A stretch of DNA of 64,000 nt from Pseudomonas brassicacearum (GTDB taxonomy: Bacteria > Pseudomonadota > Gammaproteobacteria > Pseudomonadales > Pseudomonadaceae). The notes under the pieces are model-generated. The model ran no database searches and had not been told where the DNA came from. It worked only from the letters and a program-made list of their open reading frames with translations. Position numbers and translations under genes: made by a program. Of this stretch, positions 11,813 through 24,816 are shown in pieces. Every line of letters begins with the position of its first letter. The stretch's first letter is position 1. The DNA is taken from NCBI RefSeq assembly GCF_003732225.1, contig NZ_MOBJ01000002.1, forward strand, positions 1 to 64,000. The letters run 5' to 3'.

Positions 11813-14800
11813 TTGAAAGACCTACTGAATTTGCTGAAAAACCAGGGTCAAGTCGAAGAGTTCGACGCCATCCGTATCGGATTGGCATCGCCTGAGATGA
11901 TCCGTTCGTGGTCGTTCGGTGAAGTTAAAAAGCCGGAAACCATCAACTACCGTACGTTCAAACCTGAGCGTGACGGCCTGTTCTGCGCCAAGATCTTTGG
12001 CCCGGTAAAGGATTACGAGTGCCTGTGCGGTAAGTACAAGCGCTTGAAGCACCGTGGTGTGATCTGCGAGAAGTGCGGCGTTGAAGTCGCGCTGGCAAAA
12101 GTTCGTCGTGAGCGCATGGCGCACATCGAACTGGCCTCGCCGGTTGCTCACATCTGGTTCCTGAAATCGCTGCCGTCCCGTATCGGCTTGCTGATGGACA
12201 TGACCCTGCGTGATATCGAACGCGTTCTCTACTTCGAGAGCTATGTCGTTATCGATCCAGGCATGACCACCCTTGAAAAAGGTCAGTTGCTCAACGACGA
12301 GCAGTACTTCGAAGCGCTGGAAGAGTTCGGCGACGATTTCGATGCCCGCATGGGTGCCGAAGCTGTCCGTGAACTGCTGCACGCTATCGACCTGGAACAC
12401 GAGATTGGCCGTCTGCGTGAAGAAATTCCGCAAACCAACTCCGAAACCAAAATCAAGAAGCTGTCCAAGCGTCTGAAGTTGATGGAAGCCTTCCAGGGTT
12501 CCGGCAACTTGCCAGAGTGGATGGTGCTGACCGTTCTGCCGGTTCTGCCGCCAGATCTGCGTCCACTGGTCCCATTGGATGGCGGTCGTTTCGCGACTTC
12601 CGACCTCAACGACCTGTATCGTCGAGTGATCAACCGTAACAACCGCTTGAAGCGCCTGCTTGATCTGTCCGCTCCGGACATCATCGTGCGCAACGAAAAG
12701 CGTATGTTGCAGGAAGCTGTCGACGCCTTGCTCGACAACGGTCGTCGTGGCCGCGCTATCACCGGTTCCAACAAGCGTCCTCTGAAATCCCTGGCTGACA
12801 TGATCAAGGGTAAGCAGGGTCGTTTCCGTCAGAACTTGCTCGGTAAGCGTGTTGACTACTCCGGTCGTTCGGTAATTACCGTTGGTCCGACCCTGCGTCT
12901 GCACCAGTGCGGTCTGCCGAAGAAAATGGCTCTCGAGCTGTTCAAGCCGTTCATTTTCGGCAAGCTGGAAATGCGTGGTCTCGCTACCACCATCAAAGCT
13001 GCCAAGAAGATGGTTGAGCGCGAGTTGCCGGAAGTCTGGGACGTTCTCGCTGAAGTTATCCGCGAACACCCAGTGCTTCTCAACCGTGCGCCGACCCTTC
13101 ACCGTCTGGGTATCCAGGCATTTGAACCGGTTCTGATCGAAGGTAAGGCTATCCAGCTGCACCCGCTGGTCTGCGCCGCGTACAACGCCGACTTCGACGG
13201 CGACCAAATGGCCGTGCACGTACCGCTGACACTGGAAGCCCAGTTGGAAGCGCGTGCGTTGATGATGTCGACCAACAACATTCTGTCGCCAGCCAACGGT
13301 GAGCCAATCATCGTTCCGTCGCAGGACGTTGTATTGGGTCTGTACTACATGACTCGTGAAGCGATCAACGCCAAAGGCGAAGGTCGTGTGTTCGCGGATC
13401 TGCAAGAAGTTGACCGTGTGTTCCGTGCCGGCGAAGCCGCACTGCACGCCAAGGTTAAAGTGCGGATCAACGAAACCGTCAACGACCGTGATGGCGGCAG
13501 CGTGAGCAACACCCGTATCGTCGACACCACTGTCGGTCGTGCGCTGTTGTTCCAGGTTGTGCCAAAAGGTCTGTCGTACGACGTCGTCAACCTGCCAATG
13601 AAGAAAAAGGCGATCTCCAAGCTGATCAACCAGTGCTACCGCGTGGTTGGTTTGAAAGAGACCGTGATCTTCGCTGACCAGTTGATGTACACCGGTTTTG
13701 CCTATTCGACCATTTCCGGCGTTTCCATCGGTGTTAACGACTTCGTTATCCCGGATGAAAAAGCCCGCATCATCAGTGCTGCTACCGATGAAGTGAAGGA
13801 GATCGAAAGTCAGTACGCCTCCGGCCTGGTAACCCAGGGCGAGAAGTACAACAAAGTGATCGACCTTTGGTCCAAGGCGAACGACGAAGTTTCCAAGGCG
13901 ATGATGGCCAACCTCTCGAAAGAGAAAGTCATCGACCGTCATGGCGTCGAAGTCGACCAGGAATCCTTCAACTCGATGTACATGATGGCCGACTCGGGCG
14001 CACGGGGTTCTGCTGCGCAGATCCGTCAGCTCGCCGGTATGCGTGGTCTGATGGCCAAGCCGGACGGTTCCATCATTGAAACGCCGATTACTGCGAACTT
14101 CCGTGAAGGTTTGAGCGTACTTCAGTACTTCATCTCCACTCACGGTGCTCGTAAAGGTCTGGCGGATACCGCGTTGAAAACTGCGAACTCCGGTTACCTG
14201 ACTCGTCGTCTGGTAGACGTGGCGCAGGATCTGGTAGTAACCGAGATCGATTGCGGCACCGAACACGGTCTGCTGATGACTCCGCACATTGAAGGCGGTG
14301 ACGTTGTAGAGCCGTTGGGTGAGCGCGTATTGGGTCGTGTTATTGCCCGTGATGTATTTAAGCCGGGTACCGAGGAAATCATCGTTCCTGCCGGCACTCT
14401 GGTAGACGAGAAGTGGGTTGAATTCATCGAGCTGAACAGCATCGACGAAGTGATCGTGCGTTCGCCGATCAGCTGCGAAACCCGCTACGGCATTTGCGCC
14501 AAGTGCTACGGCCGTGATCTGGCTCGTGGTCACCAAGTGAACATCGGTGAAGCTGTCGGCGTAATCGCTGCACAGTCGATCGGTGAGCCGGGTACCCAGC
14601 TGACAATGCGTACGTTCCACATCGGTGGTGCGGCAAGCCGGACCTCCGCAGCCGACAGCGTTCAGGTGAAGAATGGCGGTACCGTCCGTCTGCATAACCT
14701 GAAGCACGTTGAGCGAGTGGATGGTTGCCTGGTAGCTGTGTCCCGTTCCGGTGAACTGGCAATCGCAGACGACTACGGTCGTGAGCGCGAGCGTTACAAG

Positions 14801-16012
14801 CTGCCGTACGGTGCTGTGATTTCGGTTAAAGAAGGTGACAAGGTCGACGCTGGCGCAATCGTGGCCAAGTGGGATCCGCACACTCACCCAATCGTTACCG
14901 AAATGAAAGGTACCGTGACCTACGTGGGCATGGAAGAAGGCATCACGATCAAGCGTCAGACTGACGAATTGACCGGTATGACCAACATTGAAGTACTCGA
15001 TGCCAAAGACCGTCCAGCTGCCGGCAAGGACATCCGTCCTGCTGTGAAGATGGTCGACGACAATGGCAAGGATCTGTTGCTGCCGGGTACTGACGTAATC
15101 GCTCAGTACTTCCTGCCTGCCAACGCCCTGGTCGGTGTGGCGGACGGTGCGAAAATCGCGATCGGTGATGTTATCGCTCGTATTCCGCAAGAGACTTCGA
15201 AGACCCGTGACATCACCGGTGGTCTGCCGCGTGTTGCCGACTTGTTCGAAGCTCGTCGTCCGAAAGAAGCCTCGATTCTGGCTGAAGTCAGCGGCACCAT
15301 CGCGTTCGGTAAAGAGACCAAAGGCAAGCGCCGTCTGGTCATTACCCCGAACGACGGTAGTGATCCGTATGAAGAGCTGATTCCGAAGTGGCGTCACCTG
15401 AACGTGTTCGAAGGCGAACAGGTAAACCGCGGCGAAGTTATCTCCGACGGTCCAAGCGATCCACACGACATCCTGCGTCTGCTGGGTGTGAGTGCGCTGG
15501 CCAAGTACATTGTTAACGAGATCCAGGACGTTTACCGTCTGCAAGGCGTGAAGATCAACGATAAGCACATCGAGACCATCCTGCGTCAGATGCTGCGTAA
15601 AGTTGAAATCGCTGAATCCGGCGATTCCACTTTCATCAAGGGCGACCAGATGGAATTGACTCACGTACTGGTAGAGAACGAGCGTTTGGCTGGCGACGAC
15701 AAGTTCGTTTCCAAGTTCACTCGCGTTCTGCTGGGTATCACCAAGGCGTCGTTGTCCACCGAATCGTTCATCTCGGCGGCCTCTTTCCAAGAGACCACTC
15801 GCGTACTGACCGAAGCGGCGGTAACCGGCAAGCGCGATTACCTGCGCGGCCTGAAAGAAAACGTAGTCGTGGGTCGTCTGATCCCGGCTGGTACCGGTCT
15901 GGCTTATCACAGCGAGCGCAAGCGCCGCCGTGATGCTGACAAACCGTTGCGCGTAAGCGCCAGTGAAGTGGAAGCTGCACTGACCGAAGCGCTGAACTCG
16001 AGCGGTAACTGA
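11813..16012 (+). CDS. rpoC: RNA polymerase beta-prime subunit RpoC
   Basis: Catalytic subunit of RNA polymerase. 1399 residues from a TTG start at 11813, chosen because a strong AGGAGG lies just before it and [16 protein letters not shown] is the family N-terminus; an in-frame GTG at 11753 would add 20 unrelated residues and read through the hairpin. The zinc site CLCGKYK...CEKCGVE and the catalytic NADFDGDQM (around residue 460) are intact. Ends 216 bases before rpsL. Confidence 0.97.
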   Translation: MKDLLNLLKNQGQVEEFDAIRIGLASPEMIRSWSFGEVKKPETINYRTFKPERDGLFCAKIFGPVKDYECLCGKYKRLKHRGVICEKCGVEVALAKVRRERMAHIELASPVAHIWFLKSLPSRIGLLMDMTLRDIERVLYFESYVVIDPGMTTLEKGQLLNDEQYFEALEEFGDDFDARMGAEAVRELLHAIDLEHEIGRLREEIPQTNSETKIKKLSKRLKLMEAFQGSGNLPEWMVLTVLPVLPPDLRPLVPLDGGRFATSDLNDLYRRVINRNNRLKRLLDLSAPDIIVRNEKRMLQEAVDALLDNGRRGRAITGSNKRPLKSLADMIKGKQGRFRQNLLGKRVDYSGRSVITVGPTLRLHQCGLPKKMALELFKPFIFGKLEMRGLATTIKAAKKMVERELPEVWDVLAEVIREHPVLLNRAPTLHRLGIQAFEPVLIEGKAIQLHPLVCAAYNADFDGDQMAVHVPLTLEAQLEARALMMSTNNILSPANGEPIIVPSQDVVLGLYYMTREAINAKGEGRVFADLQEVDRVFRAGEAALHAKVKVRINETVNDRDGGSVSNTRIVDTTVGRALLFQVVPKGLSYDVVNLPMKKKAISKLINQCYRVVGLKETVIFADQLMYTGFAYSTISGVSIGVNDFVIPDEKARIISAATDEVKEIESQYASGLVTQGEKYNKVIDLWSKANDEVSKAMMANLSKEKVIDRHGVEVDQESFNSMYMMADSGARGSAAQIRQLAGMRGLMAKPDGSIIETPITANFREGLSVLQYFISTHGARKGLADTALKTANSGYLTRRLVDVAQDLVVTEIDCGTEHGLLMTPHIEGGDVVEPLGERVLGRVIARDVFKPGTEEIIVPAGTLVDEKWVEFIELNSIDEVIVRSPISCETRYGICAKCYGRDLARGHQVNIGEAVGVIAAQSIGEPGTQLTMRTFHIGGAASRTSAADSVQVKNGGTVRLHNLKHVERVDGCLVAVSRSGELAIADDYGRERERYKLPYGAVISVKEGDKVDAGAIVAKWDPHTHPIVTEMKGTVTYVGMEEGITIKRQTDELTGMTNIEVLDAKDRPAAGKDIRPAVKMVDDNGKDLLLPGTDVIAQYFLPANALVGVADGAKIAIGDVIARIPQETSKTRDITGGLPRVADLFEARRPKEASILAEVSGTIAFGKETKGKRRLVITPNDGSDPYEELIPKWRHLNVFEGEQVNRGEVISDGPSDPHDILRLLGVSALAKYIVNEIQDVYRLQGVKINDKHIETILRQMLRKVEIAESGDSTFIKGDQMELTHVLVENERLAGDDKFVSKFTRVLLGITKASLSTESFISAASFQETTRVLTEAAVTGKRDYLRGLKENVVVGRLIPAGTGLAYHSERKRRRDADKPLRVSASEVEAALTEALNSSGN

Positions 16013-16108
16013 GTTCTGCGATAAATAAGTGTGGGGCCCTGGCGGCCCCGCTCATCGAATCGAGACAATTTGTCGAGGTTGGATGAGCGGGGAGGTCGGG
16101 GCCTTGCC

Positions 16109-16137
16109 TTGACTGGGGACAAGATCCTCTTTAGACT
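16109..16137 (+). promoter_or_regulatory. Promoter of the str operon
   Basis: TTGACT (16109-16114), a 17-base spacer and TAGACT (16132-16137), about 90 bases before rpsL. It is in the 216-base rpoC-rpsL spacer, which also holds a short GC hairpin (GGGGCC...GGCCCC near 16033-16049) after rpoC. Confidence 0.65.
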
Positions 16138-16228
16138 CTTGTACCCCTAAATTTGGCGGGAATTCGTTCCTGCCATTTTGCTTTTCTTGCAAGACAATAG
16201 CGTCGCAAGACAACAGTGGAGCTAGTAG

Positions 16229-16600
16229 ATGGCAACTATCAACCAGCTGGTACGTCAGCCGCGTAAGCGTATCGTCGAGAAATCCGACGTGCCTGCGCTG
16301 CAGAACTGCCCGCAACGTCGTGGCGTATGCACCCGTGTGTATACCACCACGCCGAAAAAACCTAACTCGGCACTGCGTAAAGTATGCCGTGTGCGTCTGA
16401 CCAACGGTTTCGAGGTTTCCTCGTACATCGGCGGTGAAGGCCACAACCTGCAAGAGCACAGCGTGGTACTGATCCGCGGCGGTCGTGTAAAAGACTTGCC
16501 AGGTGTTCGTTACCACACCGTACGCGGTTCTTTGGATACTTCCGGCGTTAAAGGTCGTAACCAGGGTCGCTCGAAGTACGGTACCAAGAAGCCTAAGTAG
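16229..16600 (+). CDS. rpsL: 30S ribosomal protein S12
   Basis: Decoding-centre protein that monitors codon-anticodon pairing. 123 residues. The segment [13 protein letters not shown] keeps the lysine (K43) and [15 protein letters not shown] keeps K88, the two positions changed in most streptomycin-resistant mutants, so the sequence is of the sensitive type. First gene of the str operon. Confidence 0.97.
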   Translation: MATINQLVRQPRKRIVEKSDVPALQNCPQRRGVCTRVYTTTPKKPNSALRKVCRVRLTNGFEVSSYIGGEGHNLQEHSVVLIRGGRVKDLPGVRYHTVRGSLDTSGVKGRNQGRSKYGTKKPK

Positions 16601-17190
<590 letters not shown>

Positions 17191-17220
17191 TTTTAGCGTC
17201 ACTCATTTTGCGAGGGCTTT

Positions 17221-19326
17221 ATGGCTCGTACAACACCGATTAACCGCTACCGTAACATTGGTATCGTTGCTCACGTGGATGCTGGTAAAACCACCACCAC
17301 CGAGCGCGTCCTTTTTTACACTGGCAAAAGTCACAAAATGGGCGAGGTGCATGACGGCGCCGCGACCACAGACTGGATGGTGCAGGAGCAGGAGCGTGGT
17401 ATTACCATTACTTCTGCTGCTATTACCGCTTTCTGGCAGGGTTCCGAGAAGCAGCACAAGGACCAATACCGTTTCAACGTCATCGACACCCCGGGCCACG
17501 TAGACTTCACTATTGAAGTTGAGCGTTCCCTGCGTGTTCTCGACGGCGCGGTCGTTGTGTTCTGCGGTACCTCGGGCGTTGAGCCTCAGTCCGAAACCGT
17601 ATGGCGTCAAGCCAACAAGTACGGTGTTCCACGTCTTGTTTACGTAAACAAGATGGACCGTGCTGGTGCCAACTTCCTGCGCGTGATCGGTCAGATCAAG
17701 CAGCGTCTGGGTCACACCCCGGTGCCAATCCAGTTGGCTATCGGTTCCGAAGACAACTTCCAGGGTCAGATCGATCTGATGGCCATGGAAGCGGTTTACT
17801 GGAACGACGCTGACAAAGGCATGACTCCACGTCGCGAGCCTATCCCTGCTGAGCTGCAGGAATTGGCTGACGAGTGGCGCGGCAATATGGTTGAGGCTGC
17901 GGCTGAAGCCAGCGAAGAGCTGATGAACAAGTACCTCGAAGGTGAAGAACTCACCAACGCGGAAATCAAGGCCGCTCTGCGTCAGCGTACTATCGCTGGT
18001 GAGATCGTTCTGGCTGTTTGCGGTTCTTCCTTCAAGAACAAGGGTGTTCCCCTGGTTCTCGACGCCGTTATCGACTACCTGCCAGCTCCTACCGACATTC
18101 CTGCCATCAAGGGTACTGACCCGGATGACGAGACCAAGGAAATGGAGCGTCATGCGAACGACGACGAGCCGTTCTCGGCTCTGGCGTTCAAGATCGCTAC
18201 CGACCCATTCGTGGGTACCTTGACCTTCGTCCGTGTTTACTCGGGCGTGTTGGCCTCCGGCGACGGCGTGATCAACTCGGTTAAAGGCAAGAAAGAGCGC
18301 GTGGGTCGTATGGTGCAAATGCACGCAAACGCCCGTGAAGAAATCAAGGAAGTGCGCGCTGGTGACATCGCGGCCTTGATCGGCATGAAGGACGTCACTA
18401 CTGGCGAAACTTTGTGCAACGCTGACAAGCCAATCATCCTGGTTCGCATGGACTTCCCGGAGCCGGTTATTTCGGTTGCCGTTGAGCCTAAGACCAAGGA
18501 TGACCAGGAAAAAATGGGTATCGCACTGGGCAAGCTTGCTCAGGAAGACCCGTCTTTCCGCGTCAAGACTGATGAAGAGACTGGTCAAACGATCATCTCT
18601 GGCATGGGCGAGTTGCACCTGGACATCCTGGTTGACCGGATGCGCCGTGAGTTCAACGTCGAAGCCAACATCGGTAAGCCTCAGGTTTCGTACCGTGAGC
18701 GCATCACGAAGAGCTGCGAGATTGAAGGCAAGTTCGTTCGTCAGTCCGGCGGTCGTGGCCAGTTCGGCCATTGCTGGATTCGTTTTGCTCCTGCTGACGA
18801 AGGTCAGGAAGGTCTGCAATTCCTGAACGAAGTAGTGGGTGGTGTGGTTCCTAAGGAATACATCCCGGCTATCCAGAAAGGTATCGAAGAGCAGATGAAG
18901 AACGGCGTTGTCGCCGGCTATCCGCTGATCGGCCTGAAGGCTACCGTGTTTGATGGTTCCTACCACGACGTCGACTCCAACGAGATGGCGTTTAAGGTGG
19001 CTGCTTCCATGGCGACCAAGCAACTGGCCCAGAAGGGTGGTGGTGAGTTGCTTGAGCCGATCATGGCGGTAGAGGTTGTTACGCCTGAAGACTATATGGG
19101 TGACGTGATGGGCGACCTTAACCGTCGTCGCGGCATGATCCTGGGTATGGAAGACACGGTTTCCGGCAAAGTGATTCGCGCCGAGGTTCCGTTGGGTGAG
19201 ATGTTCGGTTATGCGACCGACGTTCGCTCCATGTCCCAAGGTCGCGCAAGCTACTCTATGGAATTCAAAAAATACAATACAGCTCCGTCGCATATCGTCG
19301 AAACTGTTACCAAAAAACAAGGCTGA
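17221..19326 (+). CDS. fusA: Elongation factor G (FusA)
   Basis: GTPase that drives translocation and, with RRF, ribosome recycling. 701 residues with P-loop [13 protein letters not shown] (about 17-29), switch [17 protein letters not shown], and domains II-V. Its location in str between rpsG and tufA marks it as the canonical EF-G rather than a FusB paralogue. tufA starts 32 bases later. Confidence 0.97.
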   Translation: MARTTPINRYRNIGIVAHVDAGKTTTTERVLFYTGKSHKMGEVHDGAATTDWMVQEQERGITITSAAITAFWQGSEKQHKDQYRFNVIDTPGHVDFTIEVERSLRVLDGAVVVFCGTSGVEPQSETVWRQANKYGVPRLVYVNKMDRAGANFLRVIGQIKQRLGHTPVPIQLAIGSEDNFQGQIDLMAMEAVYWNDADKGMTPRREPIPAELQELADEWRGNMVEAAAEASEELMNKYLEGEELTNAEIKAALRQRTIAGEIVLAVCGSSFKNKGVPLVLDAVIDYLPAPTDIPAIKGTDPDDETKEMERHANDDEPFSALAFKIATDPFVGTLTFVRVYSGVLASGDGVINSVKGKKERVGRMVQMHANAREEIKEVRAGDIAALIGMKDVTTGETLCNADKPIILVRMDFPEPVISVAVEPKTKDDQEKMGIALGKLAQEDPSFRVKTDEETGQTIISGMGELHLDILVDRMRREFNVEANIGKPQVSYRERITKSCEIEGKFVRQSGGRGQFGHCWIRFAPADEGQEGLQFLNEVVGGVVPKEYIPAIQKGIEEQMKNGVVAGYPLIGLKATVFDGSYHDVDSNEMAFKVAASMATKQLAQKGGGELLEPIMAVEVVTPEDYMGDVMGDLNRRRGMILGMEDTVSGKVIRAEVPLGEMFGYATDVRSMSQGRASYSMEFKKYNTAPSHIVETVTKKQG

Positions 19327-19357
19327 TTCAGCCCCTTTAGGCTAGGAGTTAATTGTC

Positions 19358-20551
19358 GTGGCTAAAGAAAAATTTGATCGTTCCCTACCGCACGTCAACG
19401 TTGGCACCATTGGTCACGTTGACCACGGTAAAACCACTCTGACTGCTGCTCTGACTCGCGTCTGCTCCGAAGTTTTCGGTTCGGCCGTTGTTGCTTTCGA
19501 CAAAATCGATAGCGCTCCGGAAGAAAAGGCTCGTGGTATCACCATCAACACTGCGCACGTTGAATACAACTCGGCGATCCGTCACTACGCTCACGTTGAC
19601 TGCCCAGGTCACGCTGACTATGTGAAGAACATGATCACCGGTGCTGCCCAGATGGACGGCGCTATCCTGGTTTGCTCGGCCGCTGATGGTCCGATGCCAC
19701 AAACCCGTGAGCACATCCTGCTGTCCCGTCAGGTAGGCGTTCCGTACATCGTTGTCTTCCTGAACAAGGCTGACATGGTTGACGACGCTGAGCTGCTGGA
19801 ACTGGTTGAGATGGAAGTGCGCGATCTGCTGAGCACTTACGACTTCCCAGGTGACGACACTCCGATCATCATCGGTTCGGCTCTGATGGCTCTGAACGGC
19901 CAAGACGACAACGAAATGGGTACCACCGCTGTCAAGCGCCTGGTAGAAACTCTGGACAGCTACATTCCAGAGCCAGTTCGTGTTATCGACAAGCCGTTCC
20001 TGATGCCAATCGAAGACGTATTCTCGATCTCTGGTCGCGGTACTGTTGTAACTGGCCGTATCGAGCGCGGTATCGTCAAGGTTCAGGATCCACTGGAAAT
20101 CGTTGGTCTGCGTGACACTACCGTCACCACCTGCACCGGTGTTGAAATGTTCCGTAAGCTGCTCGACGAAGGTCGTGCTGGCGAGAACTGCGGCGTTCTG
20201 CTGCGTGGTACCAAGCGTGACGACGTTGAGCGTGGCCAGGTTCTGGTTAAGCCAGGTTCGGTTAAGCCGCACACCAAGTTCGAAGCTGAAGTGTACGTTC
20301 TGAGCAAAGAAGAAGGCGGTCGTCACACTCCGTTCTTCAAAGGCTACCGTCCACAGTTCTACTTCCGGACCACTGACGTGACCGGTAACTGCGAACTGCC
20401 GGAAGGCGTTGAAATGGTAATGCCAGGCGACAACATCAAAATGGTTGTCACCCTGATCAAGACCATCGCAATGGAAGACGGTCTGCGTTTCGCTATTCGT
20501 GAAGGCGGTCGTACCGTCGGCGCTGGCGTCGTAGCCAAAATCATCGAGTAA
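19358..20551 (+). CDS. tufA: Elongation factor Tu, second copy (TufA)
   Basis: Same activity as the first copy at 2791. 397 residues, GTG start at 19358, last gene of the str operon. Compared with the first copy, substitutions cluster at residues 7-10, 44-46, near 66-69, and around 190-240, while about 75-180 are nearly identical even at DNA level, suggesting patchy gene conversion. All GTPase motifs are intact. Confidence 0.98.
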   Translation: MAKEKFDRSLPHVNVGTIGHVDHGKTTLTAALTRVCSEVFGSAVVAFDKIDSAPEEKARGITINTAHVEYNSAIRHYAHVDCPGHADYVKNMITGAAQMDGAILVCSAADGPMPQTREHILLSRQVGVPYIVVFLNKADMVDDAELLELVEMEVRDLLSTYDFPGDDTPIIIGSALMALNGQDDNEMGTTAVKRLVETLDSYIPEPVRVIDKPFLMPIEDVFSISGRGTVVTGRIERGIVKVQDPLEIVGLRDTTVTTCTGVEMFRKLLDEGRAGENCGVLLRGTKRDDVERGQVLVKPGSVKPHTKFEAEVYVLSKEEGGRHTPFFKGYRPQFYFRTTDVTGNCELPEGVEMVMPGDNIKMVVTLIKTIAMEDGLRFAIREGGRTVGAGVVAKIIE

Positions 20552-20564
20552 TCGTTGATTTGAT

Positions 20565-20593
20565 AAAAAGCCTCCGCTTGCGGGGGCTTTTTT
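20565..20593 (+). terminator. Terminator of the str operon
   Basis: AAAAAGCCTCCGC and GCGGGGGCTTTTTT form a 13-bp stem with one G-U pair and a 2-base loop, followed by a T-run. It lies 13 bases after tufA and 7 bases before the S10 promoter. Confidence 0.92.
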
Positions 20594-20599
20594 ATTGGG

Positions 20600-20628
20600 T
20601 TGACACTATGTTGGCCCGTCTATAGAAT
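20600..20628 (+). promoter_or_regulatory. S10 operon promoter
   Basis: Consensus -35 TTGACA (20600-20605), a 17-base spacer and TAGAAT (20623-20628). The leader to rpsJ is then only about 55 bases, shorter than the E. coli S10 leader on which L4 acts, so an L4-type attenuator is unlikely here. Confidence 0.88.
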
Positions 20629-20690
20629 TGCGCCTCCTTTTAACGGGCGCAGTGCGCCCGGTGGGAATAGCAGCCGGAGTCTGAAATCCA

Positions 20691-21002
20691 ATGCAAAATC
20701 AGCAAATCCGTATCAGGTTGAAGGCTTTTGACCATCGCCTGATCGACCAATCCACCCAGGAAATCGTGGAAACCGCGAAACGTACTGGTGCTCAAGTGCG
20801 TGGTCCAATTCCACTGCCTACCCGTAAAGAGCGGTTCACCGTTCTGGTCTCCCCGCACGTCAACAAAGACGCGCGTGACCAGTACGAGATCCGTACTCAT
20901 AAGCGCGTTCTGGACATCGTCCAGCCAACGGATAAAACCGTTGATGCACTTATGAAGCTTGATCTTGCGGCCGGTGTGGAAGTGCAGATCAGCCTCGGCT
21001 AA
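20691..21002 (+). CDS. rpsJ: 30S ribosomal protein S10
   Basis: Assembly protein of the 30S head; also NusE, the partner of NusB and NusG in antitermination. 103 residues with the normal ends [15 protein letters not shown] and GVEVQISLG. First gene of the S10 operon. Confidence 0.97.
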
Positions 21003-21082
21003 GACTCGGTCTTAGTCGTGTAACGCTCTGAAATGGGCGGCCATAGCGGGTGAAAGCCCCGTACACTCATGAGGTTTACAAC

Positions 21083-21718
21083 ATGACTATTGGTGTAGTC
21101 GGTCGTAAATGCGGTATGACCCGTATTTTCACCGAAGAAGGTGTCTCCATTCCGGTCACGGTCATTGAGATCGAGCCGAATCGCGTCACCCAGTTCAAAA
21201 CTGAAGAGACCGATGGCTATCGTGCAGTGCAAGTCACTGTCGGCGAGCGTCGTGCTTCGCGTGTAACAGCTGCTCAAGCTGGCCACTTCGCTAAAGCGAA
21301 CGTTGCCGCTGGTCGTACCGTAATGGAATTCCGTCTTGAAGAAGGCGAGTACCAGGCCGGCGATCTGATCAACGCTGAAATCTTCGCTGCTGGTCAACTG
21401 GTTGATGTAACCGGTCAGTCCAAAGGTAAAGGCTTCCAGGGTACGATCAAGCGTTGGAATTTCCGCGGGCAAGATAACACCCACGGTAACTCCGTATCCC
21501 ACCGCGTCCCAGGCTCTATCGGCCAGTGCCAGACTCCTGGTCGTGTATTCAAGGGCAAAAAAATGTCCGGTCATATGGGCGCTGAGCGCGTGACCGTGCA
21601 GTCCCTGGAAGTAGTGCGCGTGGACGCTGAACGCAATCTGTTGTTGGTCAAGGGTGCTGTTCCTGGCGCTACTGGCGGCAACCTGGTTGTACGTCCAGCA
21701 GCCAAGGCTCGCGGTTAA
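21083..21718 (+). CDS. rplC: 50S ribosomal protein L3
   Basis: Early assembly protein whose extension reaches the peptidyl transferase centre. 211 residues from the ATG at 21083 ([16 protein letters not shown]); upstream in-frame codons add residues absent from the family. The glutamine in the conserved [12 protein letters not shown] stretch is the usual PrmB methylation site. rplD follows after 12 bases. Confidence 0.97.
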   Translation: MTIGVVGRKCGMTRIFTEEGVSIPVTVIEIEPNRVTQFKTEETDGYRAVQVTVGERRASRVTAAQAGHFAKANVAAGRTVMEFRLEEGEYQAGDLINAEIFAAGQLVDVTGQSKGKGFQGTIKRWNFRGQDNTHGNSVSHRVPGSIGQCQTPGRVFKGKKMSGHMGAERVTVQSLEVVRVDAERNLLLVKGAVPGATGGNLVVRPAAKARG

Positions 21719-21730
21719 GGGGAAGCTGAC

Positions 21731-22333
21731 ATGCAATTAAATGTAAATGACGCTCAAGCGATCGAAGTTTCCGAACTGACATTTGGCGGCGATTTCAACG
21801 AGACGCTGGTTCACCAAGCAGTCGTGGCCTACATGGCCGGCGGCCGTCAAGGTAGCAAGCAGCAAAAGACCCGTTCCGACGTTCGTGGTGGCGGTAAGCG
21901 CCCATGGCGTCAGAAAGGTACTGGCCGTGCTCGTGCCGGTACTATCCGTAGCCCAATCTGGCGTGGCGGCGGTACCACTTTCGCAGCTCGTCCTCAGGAT
22001 CACACCCAGAAGCTGAACAAGAAGATGTATCGCGCAGCAATGCGTTCCATCCTTGCTGAGCTGGTGCGTACTGATCGTCTGGTCGTGGTTCAGGACTTCG
22101 CTGTTGATGCACCGAAGACCAAAGATCTGCTGAACAAACTGACTGGCATGGGCCTGACTGACGTCTTGATCGTGTCTGAAGTGATTGATCAGAACCTGTA
22201 CCTGGCTGCTCGTAACCTGCCACACGTTGATGTACGTGACGTGCAAGGTTCCGATCCAGTTAGTCTGATCGCATACGACAAGGTGTTGATCACCGTGTCG
22301 GCCGTGAAGAAATTCGAGGAGCTGCTGGGATGA
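21731..22333 (+). CDS. rplD: 50S ribosomal protein L4
   Basis: Binds domain I of 23S rRNA; its loop (about 44-100, [20 protein letters not shown]) lines the exit tunnel where macrolides bind, and that loop looks wild type. 200 residues. The stop overlaps the rplW start (ATGA). Confidence 0.97.
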
Positions 22334-22629
22334 ACCAGGAACGCGTATTTAAAGTTCTGCTTGGCCCGCACGTTTCCGAGAAGGCTACGGTTCTGGCTGA
22401 CAAGAAAGGCCAGTTCGTTTTCAAGGTTGCAACTGACGCAACCAAGCTGGAAATCAAGAAGGCCGTCGAAAGCCTGTTCAGCGTGAAAGTAGAGCGTGTT
22501 ACTACCCTGAATGTTCTGGGTAAGAGCAAGCGCACTGCTCGCGGTCTGGGCAAGCGTAATGACTGGAAGAAGGCAGTTATCTCCCTTCAGCCAGGCCAAG
22601 ATCTCGATTTCAGCAGCAGTGCTGAGTAA
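22330..22629 (+). CDS. rplW: 50S ribosomal protein L23
   Basis: Tunnel-exit protein that docks trigger factor and SRP. 99 residues beginning [19 protein letters not shown]. Overlaps rplD by 4 bases, so translation is coupled. Confidence 0.97.
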
Positions 22630-22643
22630 GGAAGGGGTGCATC

Positions 22644-23468
22644 ATGGCAATCGTTAAATGCAAACCGACTTCCCCTGGCCGCCGTTTTGTGGTCAAGGTG
22701 GTCAACCAGGAGCTGCATAAAGGCGCTCCTCACGCACCGCTGCTCGAGAAAAAATCGAAGACTGGTGGTCGTAACAACAATGGTCGTATTACCACTCGTC
22801 ACATCGGTGGTGGCCATAAGCAGCATTATCGTCTGGTCGATTTCCGTCGCAACGACAAAGATGGCATCGCTGCCACTGTCGAGCGTATTGAATACGATCC
22901 AAACCGTACTGCTCACATCGCTCTGCTGCTGTACGCAGATGGCGAGCGTCGCTACATCATCGCCCCTAAAGGCGTGAGTGCTGGCGACCAGCTGATCGCA
23001 GGTGCTCTGGCACCGATCAAGCCGGGCAACGCTCTGCAACTGCGTAACATTCCAGTTGGTAGCACCGTACACGGCATCGAATTGAAGCCAGGTAAAGGCG
23101 CGCAAATCGCTCGTTCCGCTGGTGCTTCGGCTCAGCTGATCGCTCGTGAAGGTGTCTACGTGACCCTGCGTCTGCGTTCTGGTGAGATGCGTAAAGTGCT
23201 GGCTGAATGCCGCGCGACCCTGGGTGAAGTCTCGAACTCCGAGCACAGCCTGCGTTCGCTGGGTAAAGCTGGTGCCAAACGCTGGCGTGGCGTTCGCCCA
23301 ACCGTTCGTGGTGTTGCCATGAACCCGGTTGACCACCCACATGGTGGTGGTGAAGGTCGTACCTCTGGTGGTCGTCATCCGGTATCGCCATGGGGCTTCC
23401 CGACTAAGGGCGCGAAGACTCGTGGTAATAAGCGTACCGACAAAATGATCGTCCGTCGTCGCAAGTAA
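22644..23468 (+). CDS. rplB: 50S ribosomal protein L2
   Basis: Needed for subunit joining and peptidyl transferase assembly. 274 residues with the C-terminal conserved [14 protein letters not shown] that contains the essential histidine. Lies between rplW and rpsS in the standard S10 order. Confidence 0.97.
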   Translation: MAIVKCKPTSPGRRFVVKVVNQELHKGAPHAPLLEKKSKTGGRNNNGRITTRHIGGGHKQHYRLVDFRRNDKDGIAATVERIEYDPNRTAHIALLLYADGERRYIIAPKGVSAGDQLIAGALAPIKPGNALQLRNIPVGSTVHGIELKPGKGAQIARSAGASAQLIAREGVYVTLRLRSGEMRKVLAECRATLGEVSNSEHSLRSLGKAGAKRWRGVRPTVRGVAMNPVDHPHGGGEGRTSGGRHPVSPWGFPTKGAKTRGNKRTDKMIVRRRK

Positions 23469-23484
23469 ATAGAGGGATACGACA

Positions 23485-23760
23485 GTGCCACGTTCTCTGA
23501 AAAAAGGTCCTTTTATCGATCTTCACCTACTGAAGAAGATCGAAGTGGCGGCGGAAAAGAACGATCGCAAACCAGTTAAAACCTGGTCGCGCCGTTCGAT
23601 GATCCTGCCACAAATGGTCGGTCTGACCATCGCAGTACACAACGGTCGTCAACACGTCCCAGTTCTCGTTAACGAAGACATGGTCGGCCACAAACTGGGC
23701 GAGTTCGCCGGTACCCGCACATATCGCGGGCACGTGGCTGACAAGAAAGCCAAGCGTTAA
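23485..23760 (+). CDS. rpsS: 30S ribosomal protein S19
   Basis: Head protein paired with S13 near the A site. 91 residues, GTG start at 23485, beginning [15 protein letters not shown] as in all family members. Confidence 0.97.
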   Translation: MPRSLKKGPFIDLHLLKKIEVAAEKNDRKPVKTWSRRSMILPQMVGLTIAVHNGRQHVPVLVNEDMVGHKLGEFAGTRTYRGHVADKKAKR

Positions 23761-23771
23761 GGGGTTAGGAA

Positions 23772-24104
23772 ATGGAAGTAGCCGCTAAGTTGTCGGGCGC
23801 TCGAATCTCCGCCCAGAAAGCCCGCTTGGTCGCCGACCAGATCCGCGGGAAGAAGGTGGGCGAAGCGCTCAACCTGTTGGCTTTCAGCAGTAAGAAAGCC
23901 GCCGAGATCATGAAGAAAGTGCTGGAGTCGGCCGTAGCCAACGCCGAGCATAACGAAGGCGCAGACGTTGATGACCTTAAAGTCAGCACCGTTTTCGTCA
24001 ACGAAGGGCGTTCGCTGAAGCGCATCATGCCACGTGCCAAAGGCCGTGCTGATCGCATCGTCAAGCGGTCTTGCCATATCACTGTCAAGGTTGCTGACAA
24101 GTAA
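23772..24104 (+). CDS. rplV: 50S ribosomal protein L22
   Basis: Spans 23S domains; its beta hairpin (around 82-96, [14 protein letters not shown]) lines the tunnel near L4 and carries macrolide-resistance sites in mutants, none apparent here. 110 residues. Confidence 0.97.
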
Positions 24105-24117
24105 CGGAGTCGAAGAG

Positions 24118-24804
24118 ATGGGTCAGAAAGTACATCCCATTGGCATTCGCCTGGGAATCGTCAAGGAGCACACCTCCGTCTGGTACGCAGACGGTCGGAC
24201 TTATGCGGACTATTTGTTCGCTGATCTGAAGGTGCGTGAGTATCTCCAAGACAAACTAAAAAGCGCGTCCGTAAGCCGTATCGATATCCATCGTCCGGCC
24301 CAAACTGCACGTATCACCATCCACACCGCTCGTCCAGGTATCGTTATCGGGAAGAAAGGTGAGGATGTTGAGAAACTGCGTCAGGACCTGACCAAGCAAA
24401 TGGGTGTGCCTGTGCACATCAATATCGAAGAGATCCGTAAGCCGGAACTCGACGGTATGCTGGTTGCGCAGAGCGTAGCTCAGCAGCTGGAGCGTCGTGT
24501 AATGTTCCGTCGCGCTATGAAGCGCGCTGTTCAGAACGCCATGCGCATTGGTGCCAAAGGCATCAAAATCCAAGTGAGCGGTCGTCTCGGCGGTGCTGAA
24601 ATCGCACGTACTGAATGGTATCGCGAAGGTCGTGTGCCACTGCACACCCTGCGTGCCGACATCGACTATGCCAACTACGAAGCTCACACCACTTATGGTG
24701 TGATCGGTGTAAAGGTTTGGATCTTCAAAGGCGAAGTAATTGGTGGTCGCCAAGAAGAGCTGAAACCACAAGCACCAGCGCCTCGTAAAAAAGCTGCTAA
24801 GTAA
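24118..24804 (+). CDS. rpsC: 30S ribosomal protein S3
   Basis: Forms the mRNA entry tunnel with S4 and S5. 228 residues from the ATG at 24118 ([13 protein letters not shown]); a longer frame starting inside rplV is not used. The KH domain motif [12 protein letters not shown] is near residues 77-88. Confidence 0.97.
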
Positions 24805-24816
24805 GGGGTACGCCAA

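Noticed and set aside
17203..19320. A 705-codon - strand frame opposite fusA
   Set aside because: Same codon-bias effect as for rpoBC; spans the whole gene and stops just at its edges.
20606..20690. L4-binding attenuator in the S10 leader
   Set aside because: The leader from the consensus promoter is only about 55-60 bases and lacks the multi-hairpin structure of the E. coli leader.
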